From positions 3,844,001 to 3,908,000 of the forward strand of contig NZ_CP104302.1 of assembly GCF_025215495.1 (NCBI RefSeq): a stretch of 64,000 bases of DNA, in the 5' to 3' direction. The notes beneath the pieces are model-generated. The model saw nothing but the letters and a program-made list of their open reading frames with translations, was not told the DNA's origin and did not search any database. This stretch comes from Mycolicibacterium brumae (lineage in GTDB: Bacteria; Actinomycetota; Actinomycetes; Mycobacteriales; Mycobacteriaceae). Numbering within the stretch: position 1 is the stretch's first letter; the number at the start of each line of letters is the position of its first letter. A program made the translations under genes and the position numbers. This document shows positions 26,834-36,042 of the stretch, piece after piece.

Positions 26834-29107
26834 ATGGACGACCGCGCCCGCGAGACCCTGGCGAAGCTGACGACGGCCGAGAAGGCCTCCCTGACCAGCG
26901 GCGCCGACTTCTGGACCACCACAGCGATCGCGCACGCCGGGATCCCGTCCGTCATGCTGACCGACGGTCCGCACGGACTGCGGAAGCAGACGGGCAGCGC
27001 GGATCATCTCGGGCTGGGCAGCAGCGTTCCGGCGACCTGTTTCCCGCCCGCGGTGGCGCTCGCCTGCGCCTTCGATCCAGAACTCGCCGAACGGGTCGGC
27101 ATCGCCCTCGGTGTGGAATCGGCCATCGAGAACGTCGCCGTGATCCTCGGCCCGGGCGTCAACATCAAGCGCTCCCCGCTGTGCGGTCGCAACTTCGAGT
27201 ACCTGTCGGAGGATCCGTTGGTCTCCGGCGTGCTGGGCGCCGGACTGGTCCGCGGCATTCAATCCCGGGGCGTCGGGGCGTCGCTGAAGCACTTCGCGGC
27301 GAACAATCAGGAGACCGATCGGATGCGGGTCTCCGCCGACATCGATGAGCGGCCGCTGCACGAGATCTATCTCCGCGCGTTCCAGCGGGTGGTGACCGAC
27401 GCCCAGCCCTGGACGGTGATGTGTTCGTACAGCCGCATCAACGGCGTGTACGCCTCCGAAGACCACCGGCTGCTCACCAAGCTGCTGCGCGACGACTGGG
27501 GTTTCAACGGTCTGGTGGTCTCGGACTGGGGTGCGGTGGATGACCGGGTGGCCGCCCTCACCGCCGGCCTGGACCTGGAAATGCCCGGCGGCAGTGGGCA
27601 CTCCGCCGAGCGGATCGTCGCGGCGGTCGCCGACGGACGCCTGCCCGAATCGGTGCTGGATTCCGCGGCGGCCCGGGTGATCGCCCTCGCTCGCAAGGCC
27701 GAGGCCAGGATCCACCCGTCGCACAAGCTCGACGTCGACGCCCATCACGCGCTGGCCCGTGAGGCCGCGGCTCGCTCGATCGTGTTGCTCAAGAACGACG
27801 GCGGACTACTGCCGCTGGATCCCGGCCGCCGCATCGCGGTGATCGGCGAGTTCGCCCGAACGCCGCGCTTCCAGGGCGGCGGCTCGTCGCACATCAACCC
27901 AACCAGGGTCGACTCCGCGCTGGACGCCCTGGCCGCGGTGGCGGGCGACCACCTCCGGTTCGCGCCCGGTTTCGGCTTCGCCGCGGCCGACGACGCCGCG
28001 TCGCTTCGCGATGAGGCCGTCGCGTTGGCGGCGGCCAGCGATGTCGCGGCGGTGTTCCTCGGGCTCACCGAGGCGGAGGAATCCGAGGGCTTCGACCGCA
28101 CCCACATCAACCTGCCCGCCGCGCAGCTCGAATTGCTGGACGCCGTGCTCGTCGCGAACCCGAACGTCGTCGTGGTGCTTTCCAACGGCTCCGTGGTCGC
28201 GCTGCCGTTCGCCGACCGAGTTCCGGCGATCGTCGAGGCGTGGCTGCTGGGACAGGCCGGCGGATCCGCCACCGCCGACGTGCTGCTCGGCGAGGCGAAT
28301 CCGTCCGGAAAGCTCGCCGAAACCATCCCGGTCCGGCTGGAGGACACCCCGGCGTTCGGGAACTTCCCGGGCTCATTCGGGCACGTCCGATACGGCGAAG
28401 GCGTCTTCGTCGGCTACCGCTGGTACGACCTGCGCGAGACGGCGGTGGCCTTTCCCTTCGGCCACGGGCTGTCCTATGCGGTGTTCGACTACGGCGTCGC
28501 GCAGGTTCACCTCGCCGATGACGGGGACCTGTTGGTGACCGTTCCGGTCACCAACACCTCGGATCGCCCCGGGCGCGAGGTCGTCCAGGTGTACCTCGGG
28601 CTCGACGACTCGGCGGTGGAGCGCCCGCCGCGGGAGTTGAAGGGCTTCCGGTCGGTGGAGATCCCCGCCGGTGAAACCGTTGAGGTCACCGTCACCGTGC
28701 GCAGCGCGGACCTCGCCTACTGGGACACCCGCGTCGGGCGCTTCGTGGTGGAACCGGGGACCTACCGCGTCGACGTCGGCGCCTCCAGCCGCGACATCCG
28801 CTCGACCAGCGTGGTCGACATCGCCGGCGACGACGTGCGCGTCGCGTTGACGGAGCATTCCTCGCTGGCCGAAGCGGCTGCGCATCCCGTGGTGGGCCCG
28901 GCCGTGCGGGCTTCGCTTCCGAAGGGAATCTTCGGCGCGAGCGACGGCGGCGCGAGCGACGGTGAAGGGTTCGCCGACGACATGGTCCTGCAGATGATCG
29001 GGTCCATTCCACTGGGACGGCTGCCCGGCTTCCCCTCCGCCGGGGTCACCGCGGATGACATCCGGAAGTTGATCGCCGCCGCGAACAGCGCCGAGCCTCC
29101 AGATTAG
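26834..29107 (+). CDS. Glycoside hydrolase family 3 beta-glucosidase
   Basis: 757 residues from ATG 26834; the frame is open further upstream but overlaps the SDR. The N-terminal (alpha/beta)8 domain has LTDGPHGLR, a conserved KHFAANNQE, and the nucleophile Asp231 in GLVVSDWGAVDDR. A second (alpha/beta)6 domain (about 340-560) and a fibronectin-III-like domain (about 600-690) follow. There is no signal peptide, so it is cytoplasmic and should hydrolyse terminal beta-D-glucosyl bonds of imported oligosaccharides. Probably co-transcribed with the SDR. Confidence 0.9.
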   Translation: MDDRARETLAKLTTAEKASLTSGADFWTTTAIAHAGIPSVMLTDGPHGLRKQTGSADHLGLGSSVPATCFPPAVALACAFDPELAERVGIALGVESAIENVAVILGPGVNIKRSPLCGRNFEYLSEDPLVSGVLGAGLVRGIQSRGVGASLKHFAANNQETDRMRVSADIDERPLHEIYLRAFQRVVTDAQPWTVMCSYSRINGVYASEDHRLLTKLLRDDWGFNGLVVSDWGAVDDRVAALTAGLDLEMPGGSGHSAERIVAAVADGRLPESVLDSAAARVIALARKAEARIHPSHKLDVDAHHALAREAAARSIVLLKNDGGLLPLDPGRRIAVIGEFARTPRFQGGGSSHINPTRVDSALDALAAVAGDHLRFAPGFGFAAADDAASLRDEAVALAAASDVAAVFLGLTEAEESEGFDRTHINLPAAQLELLDAVLVANPNVVVVLSNGSVVALPFADRVPAIVEAWLLGQAGGSATADVLLGEANPSGKLAETIPVRLEDTPAFGNFPGSFGHVRYGEGVFVGYRWYDLRETAVAFPFGHGLSYAVFDYGVAQVHLADDGDLLVTVPVTNTSDRPGREVVQVYLGLDDSAVERPPRELKGFRSVEIPAGETVEVTVTVRSADLAYWDTRVGRFVVEPGTYRVDVGASSRDIRSTSVVDIAGDDVRVALTEHSSLAEAAAHPVVGPAVRASLPKGIFGASDGGASDGEGFADDMVLQMIGSIPLGRLPGFPSAGVTADDIRKLIAAANSAEPPD

Positions 29108-29148
29108 AGACAAACTAGTTCGTTTGGCTCTCTGCTAGTCTCGGAGGC

Positions 29149-29988
29149 ATGCAGAATCCGGATTCGCTGACCCAGCGGTTGATGCGCTCGGCGCTCGGCG
29201 TCGCGGCCGACAACCTGGGCCCGGTGCTCGAGCTGTACCGCCCGTATGTCGACGGCCTGGAGAACCTGCCGGCCGACGGCCGATTCCTGCTCGTCGGCAA
29301 CCACACCCAGGCCGGCTTCCCCGAGGCCGTGCTGCCCGCCTATTACATCCGCCACCACCTCGGCCGGCAGTTGCGGCCGCTGGCAGACCGGCAGTTCGGG
29401 AAGATGGGCGGGCCGCAGGCCGACCTGCTGGCGGCGTTCGGCGCCGTCGTCGGCTCCCCGGAGTCCGCGTCGCAACTCATGCGGGAGAACCGCCCGATCC
29501 TGGTCTTCCCCGGCGGCGGTCGCGAGATCGGCAAGTTCCGGGGCGAGCAGTACCAGCTGCGCTGGCACAACCGGTACGGGTTCGCGCGCGTCGCCATCGC
29601 GCACGACTACCCGATCGTCACCGCCGCGCTCGTCGGCGGCGACGACCTCTACACGCCGCTCACCAGCCGCGACGGGCTCTACGGCCGGGCCAGCACTTGG
29701 ATCACCGAACGACTCACCGGGCGCTCCGACATGGCGATGCCACTCATCCGTGGCATCGGGCCGACGCTCATCGCCCAGCCGCAGCGGATGTACCTGCGGT
29801 TCGGCCCGGTGGTGGACACCACGAAACCGGCCGATGTCACCGAGGCGGCGTGGGTCACCACGGTCAAGGACCGGGTCCAGGCCCAGCTGGAATCCGAGCT
29901 CGCCGCGTTGCAGCGGCTGCGCGAATCGGATCCCTACCGTTCGCTGAACCCGTTGTCCTGGACGTCCGCGCTGATGCCGACGGCCTGA
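29149..29988 (+). CDS. Lysophospholipid acyltransferase (PlsC-like)
   Basis: 279 residues of the 1-acyl-glycerol-3-phosphate/diacylglycerol acyltransferase superfamily found in mycobacteria. The HxxxxD-type block is VGNHTQAGFPE (His with a Glu replacing Asp), and the substrate block FPGGGREIGKFRGEQY corresponds to the usual FPEGTRS motif. It should transfer an acyl chain to a lipid acceptor at the membrane. The stop overlaps the TetR start by one base (TGATG), so the two are coupled. Confidence 0.85.
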   Translation: MQNPDSLTQRLMRSALGVAADNLGPVLELYRPYVDGLENLPADGRFLLVGNHTQAGFPEAVLPAYYIRHHLGRQLRPLADRQFGKMGGPQADLLAAFGAVVGSPESASQLMRENRPILVFPGGGREIGKFRGEQYQLRWHNRYGFARVAIAHDYPIVTAALVGGDDLYTPLTSRDGLYGRASTWITERLTGRSDMAMPLIRGIGPTLIAQPQRMYLRFGPVVDTTKPADVTEAAWVTTVKDRVQAQLESELAALQRLRESDPYRSLNPLSWTSALMPTA

Positions 29989-30554
29989 TGCGCAACGGGG
30001 AAGAACTGCGCGGCGAAATCCTGACCGCGGCTCGGGAGGAGTTCGCTCGGTACGGTCTGGCCGGCGCGCGCATCGACCGGGTGGCGAAGAACGCCCGCGC
30101 CAGCAAGGAACGCCTGTACGCCCATTTCGGCGACAAGGAGACCCTTTTCCGGGAGGTGGTCACCGCCGACGCCGCCCGGTTCTTCACCGCCGTGCTCCCC
30201 CGTCCGGACGCGCTGGCCGAGTTCGTCGGCGAGATCTACGACCTCGCCCGCGCCAACCCCGAGCATCTGCGGATGGTGACCTGGGCCCGGTTGGAAGGCC
30301 TCAGCCTGCTGCCACCGGACACCCCCGCCGTGCCCCCGCCGGCCATCGACGTGGTCGCCACCGGGCAGAGATCCGGCCACATCGACGCCGGCTGGGACCC
30401 GGAGGAACTGATCGTGATGCTGTTCGGGTTGGCGCTGTCCTGGGCGGGCTGGCCGCACCCGGCCGCCGGCGCCGACGACGCCGCCGTCGTCGCCGGGCGC
30501 AGGGCCGCGGCCGTCGAGGCCGCCGCCCGGATCATCGCACCGAGCCGGCGCTGA
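29988..30554 (+). CDS. TetR/AcrR-family regulator
   Basis: 188 residues from ATG 29988 (the longer frame runs back inside the acyltransferase). N-terminal TetR HTH: LTAAREEFARYGLAGARIDRVAKNARASKERLYAHFGDKETLFREVV. The C-terminal ligand domain resembles TetR_C of the type with PHP-AAGADD tail. Coupled to the acyltransferase and 17 bp from the convergent MFS gene, so it may regulate its own lipid operon. Confidence 0.88.
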   Translation: MRNGEELRGEILTAAREEFARYGLAGARIDRVAKNARASKERLYAHFGDKETLFREVVTADAARFFTAVLPRPDALAEFVGEIYDLARANPEHLRMVTWARLEGLSLLPPDTPAVPPPAIDVVATGQRSGHIDAGWDPEELIVMLFGLALSWAGWPHPAAGADDAAVVAGRRAAAVEAAARIIAPSRR

Positions 30555-30571
30555 CGACTGCGCGCCGAGCG

Positions 30572-32140
30572 TTACTTCTCGATGATCAGCTGGCCCTCGG
30601 CCAGGCATTCCGCGGTGATGTCCCGCTCCACCGAGGTGGCCAGCGGGCGCTCCCGAACGAAGCACATCGCGAGCGCGGCGGCCAGCGCCAGCGGAACCAT
30701 GTAGGCGAAGATCGGCAGCAGCGCGGTGTTGTAGGCCTCCACGATCTCGACCCGGACTGCGTCGGGCAGGTGCGCGACCATCGCCGGGGTGAACGAGTGG
30801 GTGTCGACGCCCCCCGCGCCGGCCGGTAGCCGCGCGGAGAGTTGGTCGACGAGGCGCTGCGCGAACACCGAACCCACCACCGCCGAGCCGATGCTGGCGC
30901 CGACCTGCCGGAAGTAGTTCGTCGACGCCGTGGCCGTGCCCACGATCGACGCCGGGAAGGCGTTCTGGACGATCAGCACCAGGATCTGCAGACCCATGCC
31001 GATCCCGATCCCGATGATCGTCAGGCACCCGCAGATCATCCACAGCGGGGTGTCGGTGTGCGCCGCGGAGATCAGCGCCAGTCCGATCGCCATCAGCAGC
31101 GCGCCCGCGATCGGGTACCGCTTGTAGCGTCCGGTCCGCGAGACCAACTGGCCGGTGGTGATCGACGCGCCCAGCAGACCACCCATCATCGGGACCATCA
31201 GCATCCCGGCCTGCGTCGCGGTGACGCCGGCCGACATCTGCAGGTAGGTCGGCAGATAGCCGATGGCGCCGAACATGGCGACACCGAACAGCAAACCCGC
31301 GACCGTGCTGAGGGTGAAGTCCCGGTCCTTGAACAGGTACATCGGGATGATCGGTTGGGCGGCCCTGGTCTCCGCGAAGACGAACAGCGCGCCGGCGATC
31401 ACGGCGGTCGCGATCAGCCCGAGAATCTGCGGCGAGTCCCACGGGTAGGTGCCACCGCCCCAGGTGCAGACCAGCACGATCGCCGTGGTGGCGATGGCGG
31501 TCAGCATCGCGCCCAGGTAGTCGATGGTCGGCCGGTCGGTGCGATCCGCGCGCGGGATGCGCAGGAAGGCGATGACAGCCAGCGCCGCGGCGACGCCCAG
31601 TGGCAGGTTGATCCAGAACGCCCACCGCCAGCCCGGGCCCTCGGTGAACCAGCCGCCGAGTAGCGGTCCGGCCACCGAGGACACCGCGAAAACGGCGCCC
31701 ATGATGCCCATGTAGCGGCCGCGTTCGCGGGCGGGCACGACGTCGGCGATGGCGGCCTGGGACAGGATGATCAACCCACCGCCGCCGAGGCCCTGGATGG
31801 CGCGGCCGACGATGAGCCATTCGATGTTGCCGGCCAGCGCCCCCACCACGGAGCCGACGATGAACAATGAGATCGCGACGAGCAGCACCGGTCGTCGGCC
31901 CAGCAGATCGCCGATTCGGCCGTAGACCGGCATGACGATGGTGGACGCCAGAATGTAGCTGGTGATGACCCAGGTCATCTGGTTCACGCCGTGCAGGTCG
32001 CCGACAATGGTGGGCAACGCCGTGGAGAGCACAGTCTGGTTGAGCGACGCGAGCAGCATCGTGACCATCAGGCTCGCGAAGAACAGACCGAGGTGCTTGG
32101 TGGCCCCGGTTTCACGTGGAACGGTGTCGGTGGCTGTCAC
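30572..32140 (-). CDS. MFS drug transporter, DHA2/EmrB-QacA type
   Basis: 522 residues with about 14 transmembrane helices, the DHA2 layout. Motif A GRIGDLLGRRPVLL lies between helices 2 and 3, motif C-like GPLLGGWFTEGPGWRWAFWINLPLG in helix 5 region. Proton-coupled exporter of drugs or lipids. The start overlaps the upstream TetR stop as ATGA, so the pair is one transcript. TetR is the likely repressor. Confidence 0.92.
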   Translation of the reverse strand: MTATDTVPRETGATKHLGLFFASLMVTMLLASLNQTVLSTALPTIVGDLHGVNQMTWVITSYILASTIVMPVYGRIGDLLGRRPVLLVAISLFIVGSVVGALAGNIEWLIVGRAIQGLGGGGLIILSQAAIADVVPARERGRYMGIMGAVFAVSSVAGPLLGGWFTEGPGWRWAFWINLPLGVAAALAVIAFLRIPRADRTDRPTIDYLGAMLTAIATTAIVLVCTWGGGTYPWDSPQILGLIATAVIAGALFVFAETRAAQPIIPMYLFKDRDFTLSTVAGLLFGVAMFGAIGYLPTYLQMSAGVTATQAGMLMVPMMGGLLGASITTGQLVSRTGRYKRYPIAGALLMAIGLALISAAHTDTPLWMICGCLTIIGIGIGMGLQILVLIVQNAFPASIVGTATASTNYFRQVGASIGSAVVGSVFAQRLVDQLSARLPAGAGGVDTHSFTPAMVAHLPDAVRVEIVEAYNTALLPIFAYMVPLALAAALAMCFVRERPLATSVERDITAECLAEGQLIIEK

Positions 32141-32733
32141 GCCAGCTCCCGGATGGCGTCGCGGAAGGCCGCGATGGACGCCTCGATGGCCGGTGAGTCC
32201 GCGGATTCCAGCGCGTGCGGGTCACGGGAGTAGGCGTGGCGCAGCACTGCGCTCGCGAGCATGGCCAACACCCCCGGGGGTTCGGCCGGCGCGCCGAGCG
32301 CCGCGGCCCGCTCCCCCAGCACCGTCTCGGCCAGCGCCTCGGCGGCGGCCATGTGCTGGGACATCCGTTCCCGCAGCTGCGGGTATTGCGCGATCAGCGC
32401 GCGGCGCTGCGCGACCGCCACGCCGTCGACCAGGGTGGAATGGATGATCGACACGATGAGCCGGACGGTGCGGCTGAACCGGTCCCCGTCGTCGGAGTCG
32501 TAGACCGCCAGGACCTGCTCGGACACCGTCGGCGGCACGACACCGAGCACGGCGTCCTCCTTCGAGGCGTAGTAGTTGAAGAAGGTCCGCCGCGACACCC
32601 CGGCCCGCTCAGCGATCAGGTCGATGGTCGCGTCGCCGAACCCGGCTTTCTCCGTCAGCGTCACCGCGGCGTCATTGAGGTCCCGCAGCACCTCGAGTCG
32701 CCGTCGTTCGCGCAGCCCAATCGTCGTGCTCAT
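32137..32733 (-). CDS. TetR-family repressor of the MFS efflux gene
   Basis: 198 residues. HTH region AAVTLTEKAGFGDATIDLIAERAGVSRRTFFNYYASKEDAVL at 20-62; the rest is an all-helical ligand domain. First gene of the TetR-MFS operon, preceded by a palindrome at 32744-32762, consistent with autorepression lifted by an exported substrate. Confidence 0.9.
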   Translation of the reverse strand: MSTTIGLRERRRLEVLRDLNDAAVTLTEKAGFGDATIDLIAERAGVSRRTFFNYYASKEDAVLGVVPPTVSEQVLAVYDSDDGDRFSRTVRLIVSIIHSTLVDGVAVAQRRALIAQYPQLRERMSQHMAAAEALAETVLGERAAALGAPAEPPGVLAMLASAVLRHAYSRDPHALESADSPAIEASIAAFRDAIRELA

Positions 32734-32743
32734 ATCTTTACGC

Positions 32744-32762
32744 TAATGCAGTATTTGCATCA
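32744..32762. promoter_or_regulatory. Putative TetR operator
   Basis: The 19-bp segment starting TAATGCA and ending TGCATCA is an imperfect palindrome with perfect ATGCA/TGCAT arms around a 5-bp centre (7 of 9 pairs match). It lies 11 bp upstream of the TetR start codon. Length and position suit a TetR dimer site. Confidence 0.6.
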
Positions 32763-32775
32763 GTGCAACAAAAAG

Positions 32776-34656
32776 TCAGACGCGGCCGCCCAGGTGCTTG
32801 CCGAGGAACTCCGTGATGGCCGTCCAGATCGCCAGGGTGTTCTCCGGGTTGACCGCGCCGTGGCCCTCATCCGACTGGATCAGGTAGTCGACCTCCACGC
32901 CGCGCGCCCGCAGCGCCCGCACCAGATTGTCCGACTCGGCCTGCACGACGCGGACGTCATTGGCGCCCTGGATGACCAGCAGCGGAGTGCGGATCTGGTC
33001 GACCTGGGTGATCGGCGAACGCGCCATCATGTCGGCCAACTGCTCCGGATCGTCCGGGTCGCCCACGTAGAGATGCCAGTTGTTGGCCAGGTGCGGACGC
33101 GCGACAGCGGGCAGGGTCCGCATGAAGTTGGAGAGGTCGGAGATCCCGACATAGTCGACGGCGGCGGCGAACACATCCGGGGTGAAGGTGACCCCGACCA
33201 GCGCCGCGTATCCGCCGTAGGACCCGCCCAGGATCGCCACCCGCTCCGGGTCGGCCAAACCCCGGTCCACCGCCCAGCGCACCCCGTCGATCAGGTCGTC
33301 GTGCATCTTGCCGGCGAATTCACCAATGGCGGCCTTCATGAACGCCTTGCCGTAGCCCACCGAGCCGCGGAAGTTCACCTGCAGCACCGCGTATCCGCGG
33401 TTGGCCAGCACCTGGGCGCCAGCGTCGTAGATCCAGCTGTCCCGGAACCACGGGCCACCGTGCACCACCAGCACCAGCGGCAGCCCGGCGGGCTCCACCC
33501 CCGGCGGCAGGGTCAGATAGGAATGCAACTCCAAGCCGTCACGCGCGGTGATGGTCACCGGCTCCATCGGCGCGAGTTGCTCCGGATCCAGGTCGGGGTA
33601 CGGCCGGAACAGCAGCCGGTGCTCGCCGGTCTGATGGTCGTAGAGATAGGTCGCCCCAGGATCGCGATCGTGGACAAAGCCGACGATCCAGCGTCGGCCC
33701 TCTTCATCGGAGGAGATCCGGCCGATATCCCCGTCCGAGAGCTTCGCCAGGTTCTCCAGCACGTCCGCGAATCGCTCGTCGAGCGCGCGAATCACCTGTC
33801 GCTCACGCAGATAGCGCACACCCAGCAGGTCACCGGTGCGGCGGTCCTGAATCAGCGCCGCCGGGATGACAGGGCTGACCAGACCGCGTGGGTCGACGTC
33901 GAATTCCGGGTGGCTGTCCACCTCGGTTTCCACGCCGGTGCTCAGATCGATGTGCACGATCTGCGTCCGGTCGGTTCCCCGATAGGAACCCGCCCACAGG
34001 CCGGTTCCGTCCGGAGTGATCACCAGCGGATGGACGCCGGTCGGCCAGTCCGCGCCGTCGAACGTCACGATGGGGCGCAAAGCCCCTGTGCCGCTGTCGT
34101 ATTCGGATATCTCCAGGTTGCCGTCGTCGTTCAGCGCGGTGGCCAGCAGATCACCCTTGTCGCTGGACAACCAGCTGGTGATGTGGCCCGGGTTCTCGGC
34201 GAGGAGGGTGAGTTCGCCAGTCGGGATATCAAGCTCGTAGGCGTCCATCTGCGTCGGAATGCGCCTGTTCGTCAGAATGGTGGTCTTGCCGTTCTTGACA
34301 TCTCGCACCGGGACGGCCAAGGCGCCGGGGAAGGGCGTCAGATCGACCGCGCCCGCCTCGGGATCGTCCAGGTCGACGCGGAAAGCATGCCAGTTCTCAT
34401 CCCCGCCGGTGTCCTGCAGGTAGATCATCCAGCGCGGATCATCGGTCCAATCATAGTGGTGCACACTGCGATTCGCGTCCGCGGTCACACACCTAGGCGC
34501 CGGATTCTCGGCGTCGAGGTCTTCTACCCACAGGTTGAGGCGGTTACGCCAGGGGGCCAGGAACGCCATCCGGGTTCCGTCGGGCGAGATGCTCGCCATC
34601 GTGCGCTCCGGCGGACGGAAGAAGTCCTCGACGGCGATCAGGTCGGGCAATGCCAC
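32776..34656 (-). CDS. S9-family prolyl oligopeptidase-type peptidase
   Basis: 626 residues: an N-terminal beta-propeller (about 1-370; repeated xxSxDGxxxAFL-like blades) and a C-terminal alpha/beta hydrolase. Catalytic Ser479 is in LGGSYGGYAAL; the Asp is in IQGANDVRV and the His in EGHGAVNP. No signal peptide, so it is cytoplasmic and should cleave short peptides. It lies 36 bp after a TetR gene on the same strand and is probably under its control. Confidence 0.92.
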   Translation of the reverse strand: MALPDLIAVEDFFRPPERTMASISPDGTRMAFLAPWRNRLNLWVEDLDAENPAPRCVTADANRSVHHYDWTDDPRWMIYLQDTGGDENWHAFRVDLDDPEAGAVDLTPFPGALAVPVRDVKNGKTTILTNRRIPTQMDAYELDIPTGELTLLAENPGHITSWLSSDKGDLLATALNDDGNLEISEYDSGTGALRPIVTFDGADWPTGVHPLVITPDGTGLWAGSYRGTDRTQIVHIDLSTGVETEVDSHPEFDVDPRGLVSPVIPAALIQDRRTGDLLGVRYLRERQVIRALDERFADVLENLAKLSDGDIGRISSDEEGRRWIVGFVHDRDPGATYLYDHQTGEHRLLFRPYPDLDPEQLAPMEPVTITARDGLELHSYLTLPPGVEPAGLPLVLVVHGGPWFRDSWIYDAGAQVLANRGYAVLQVNFRGSVGYGKAFMKAAIGEFAGKMHDDLIDGVRWAVDRGLADPERVAILGGSYGGYAALVGVTFTPDVFAAAVDYVGISDLSNFMRTLPAVARPHLANNWHLYVGDPDDPEQLADMMARSPITQVDQIRTPLLVIQGANDVRVVQAESDNLVRALRARGVEVDYLIQSDEGHGAVNPENTLAIWTAITEFLGKHLGGRV

Positions 34657-34692
34657 GGTGTTGATTCCAATCCGATTGGGGACATGGATGAT

Positions 34693-35322
34693 TCAGGAGG
34701 TGACGGGTCCGCCCAGCCGGCCGTTGGTGGCGTCCCGGATCGCTCGGTCGATCAGCGCCAGCGCCTCGGCCTGGCTGATCTTCTCCTTCTCGAGGATGGC
34801 CCTGCGGCCGACGTCCTCGTCGATGACGCGAAACGCCGCAGACACCGCGGCGGCGTCGAGGCGCACCGTCAGATCGTCTTCGGGCACCCCGCGTCGGCGC
34901 GCGACGATCGGAACGAACTGCCGCTCCATCTCGTCGTGCACCATCAGGAACCCGCTGCGAAGGGCAGGCTCGGAGACCGAGAGGGTGATGATCCGCAGCG
35001 CGCTGATCTCGTCGGCGAGTTCCTGCTCGGTGAGCGGGTTCGCCGCGAGATCGGCGGCCATGTGATCGACCAGCGACAATTCCGCCGGCCAGCGCCGCGC
35101 CTGAGCGACGAACCGCTGCGCGGAGCGACCCAGGATGGGCTCGACGCAGCTCTCCTTACAGCGGAAGTACCGCCAGACGGTTCGGGTGGAAACGCCTGCG
35201 GCAGCGGCGATGTCGTCGCCGCTGGTGCGCGCGACTCCTCGATCCCAGAACAGCGCGCAGGCGTGCCGGGACACCTCCAGGCGCGCCTGCTCGATTCGGG
35301 ACGACGCCGACTCGGCGACCAC
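34693..35322 (-). CDS. TetR-family regulator upstream of the S9 peptidase
   Basis: 209 residues from GTG 35322: AGGAGG (35331-35336) is 8 nt before it, whereas the in-frame GTG at 35331 lies inside that ribosome site. HTH: ARTSGDDIAAAAGVSTRTVWRYFRCKESCVEPIL. The ligand domain is typical of actinobacterial TetRs. Two operator-like sites sit just upstream. Likely autoregulated and controlling the S9 peptidase, with which it seems co-transcribed. Confidence 0.88.
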   Translation of the reverse strand: MVAESASSRIEQARLEVSRHACALFWDRGVARTSGDDIAAAAGVSTRTVWRYFRCKESCVEPILGRSAQRFVAQARRWPAELSLVDHMAADLAANPLTEQELADEISALRIITLSVSEPALRSGFLMVHDEMERQFVPIVARRRGVPEDDLTVRLDAAAVSAAFRVIDEDVGRRAILEKEKISQAEALALIDRAIRDATNGRLGGPVTS

Positions 35323-35334
35323 CTTTACCACCTC

Positions 35335-35375
35335 CTGTCACTTAGTGACAGGTCCAATGTGGCACTAAGTGACAG
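35335..35375. promoter_or_regulatory. Double TetR-type operator
   Basis: A 17-bp palindrome CTGTCACTTAGTGACAG at 35335-35351 is followed by a second near-copy at 35359-35375 (15 of 17 positions agree with the mirror consensus CTGTCACTAAGTGACAG). The first covers the ribosome-binding site of the TetR gene, the second its probable promoter. The 24-bp centre-to-centre distance lies in the range for cooperative TetR dimers. Confidence 0.7.
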
Positions 35376-35394
35376 CTTCGTCAAGGAGGCCCCA

Positions 35395-36042
35395 CTAGCT
35401 GCGTAAATACGCCAGCACCGCGAGCACCCGTCGGTGTTGCTCGTCATCCGGCGGCAGCACGAGCTTGGCGAAGATATTGCGAATGTGCTTCTCCACCGCG
35501 CCGTCACCGACGACCAGGGCACGCGCGATATTGGCGTTGGATCGGCCCTCCGCCATCAGCGCGAGCACATCACGCTCCCGCGGGGTCAAATCCCGCAGCG
35601 GATCGTCGCGGCGGCGCCGAACCAGCAACTGCGCGACCACCTCTCGGTCGAGCACCGCGGCGCCCGCGGCCACCCGTTCCAGCGCGTCCAGGAACTCCTC
35701 GATCGCGGTGACCCGGTCCTTGAGCAGATAGCCGACGGCGCCGGAGCCGTCGGCGAGCAGATCGTCGGCGTAGGAGACCTCCACGTACTGCGACAGCACC
35801 AGGATCGGCGTGCGCGGCGCCCTGCGGCGCGCTTCCACCGCGGCGCGCAGCCCCTCGTCGGTATGCGACGGCGGCATCCGGACGTCGACCACCGAGATGT
35901 CGGGCCGGTGCTCTTCAATGGCCGCGACCAGCGCCGGCCCGTCCCCCACGGCGGCGACCACCCGGTGCCCGTTCTCCGTCAGCAGCCGGATCAGACCTTC
36001 CCGCAGCAGCACCGAATCGTCGGCGACCACAACCCTCAACAC
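35395..36042 (-). CDS. NarL/LuxR-type response regulator
   Basis: 215 residues. Receiver domain 1-125: acidic pocket ADD at 8-10, phospho-acceptor Asp in SVVDVRMPP, and the conserved Lys in YLLKDRV. C-terminal LuxR HTH: LTPRERDVLALMAEGRSNANIARALVVGDGAVEKHIRNIFAKL. The GTG start at 36042 overlaps the end of the histidine kinase by 7 bases, so translation is coupled. No target is directly visible; the divergent serine hydrolase is a candidate. Confidence 0.92.
   Translation of the reverse strand: MLRVVVADDSVLLREGLIRLLTENGHRVVAAVGDGPALVAAIEEHRPDISVVDVRMPPSHTDEGLRAAVEARRRAPRTPILVLSQYVEVSYADDLLADGSGAVGYLLKDRVTAIEEFLDALERVAAGAAVLDREVVAQLLVRRRRDDPLRDLTPRERDVLALMAEGRSNANIARALVVGDGAVEKHIRNIFAKLVLPPDDEQHRRVLAVLAYLRS

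Noticed and set aside
32215..35406. 1063-codon open frame on the plus strand
   Set aside because: It is antisense to the S9 peptidase and its TetR gene, which have clear motifs; the protein is Arg/Gly/Val-rich with no family pattern, typical of a mirror frame in high-GC DNA.
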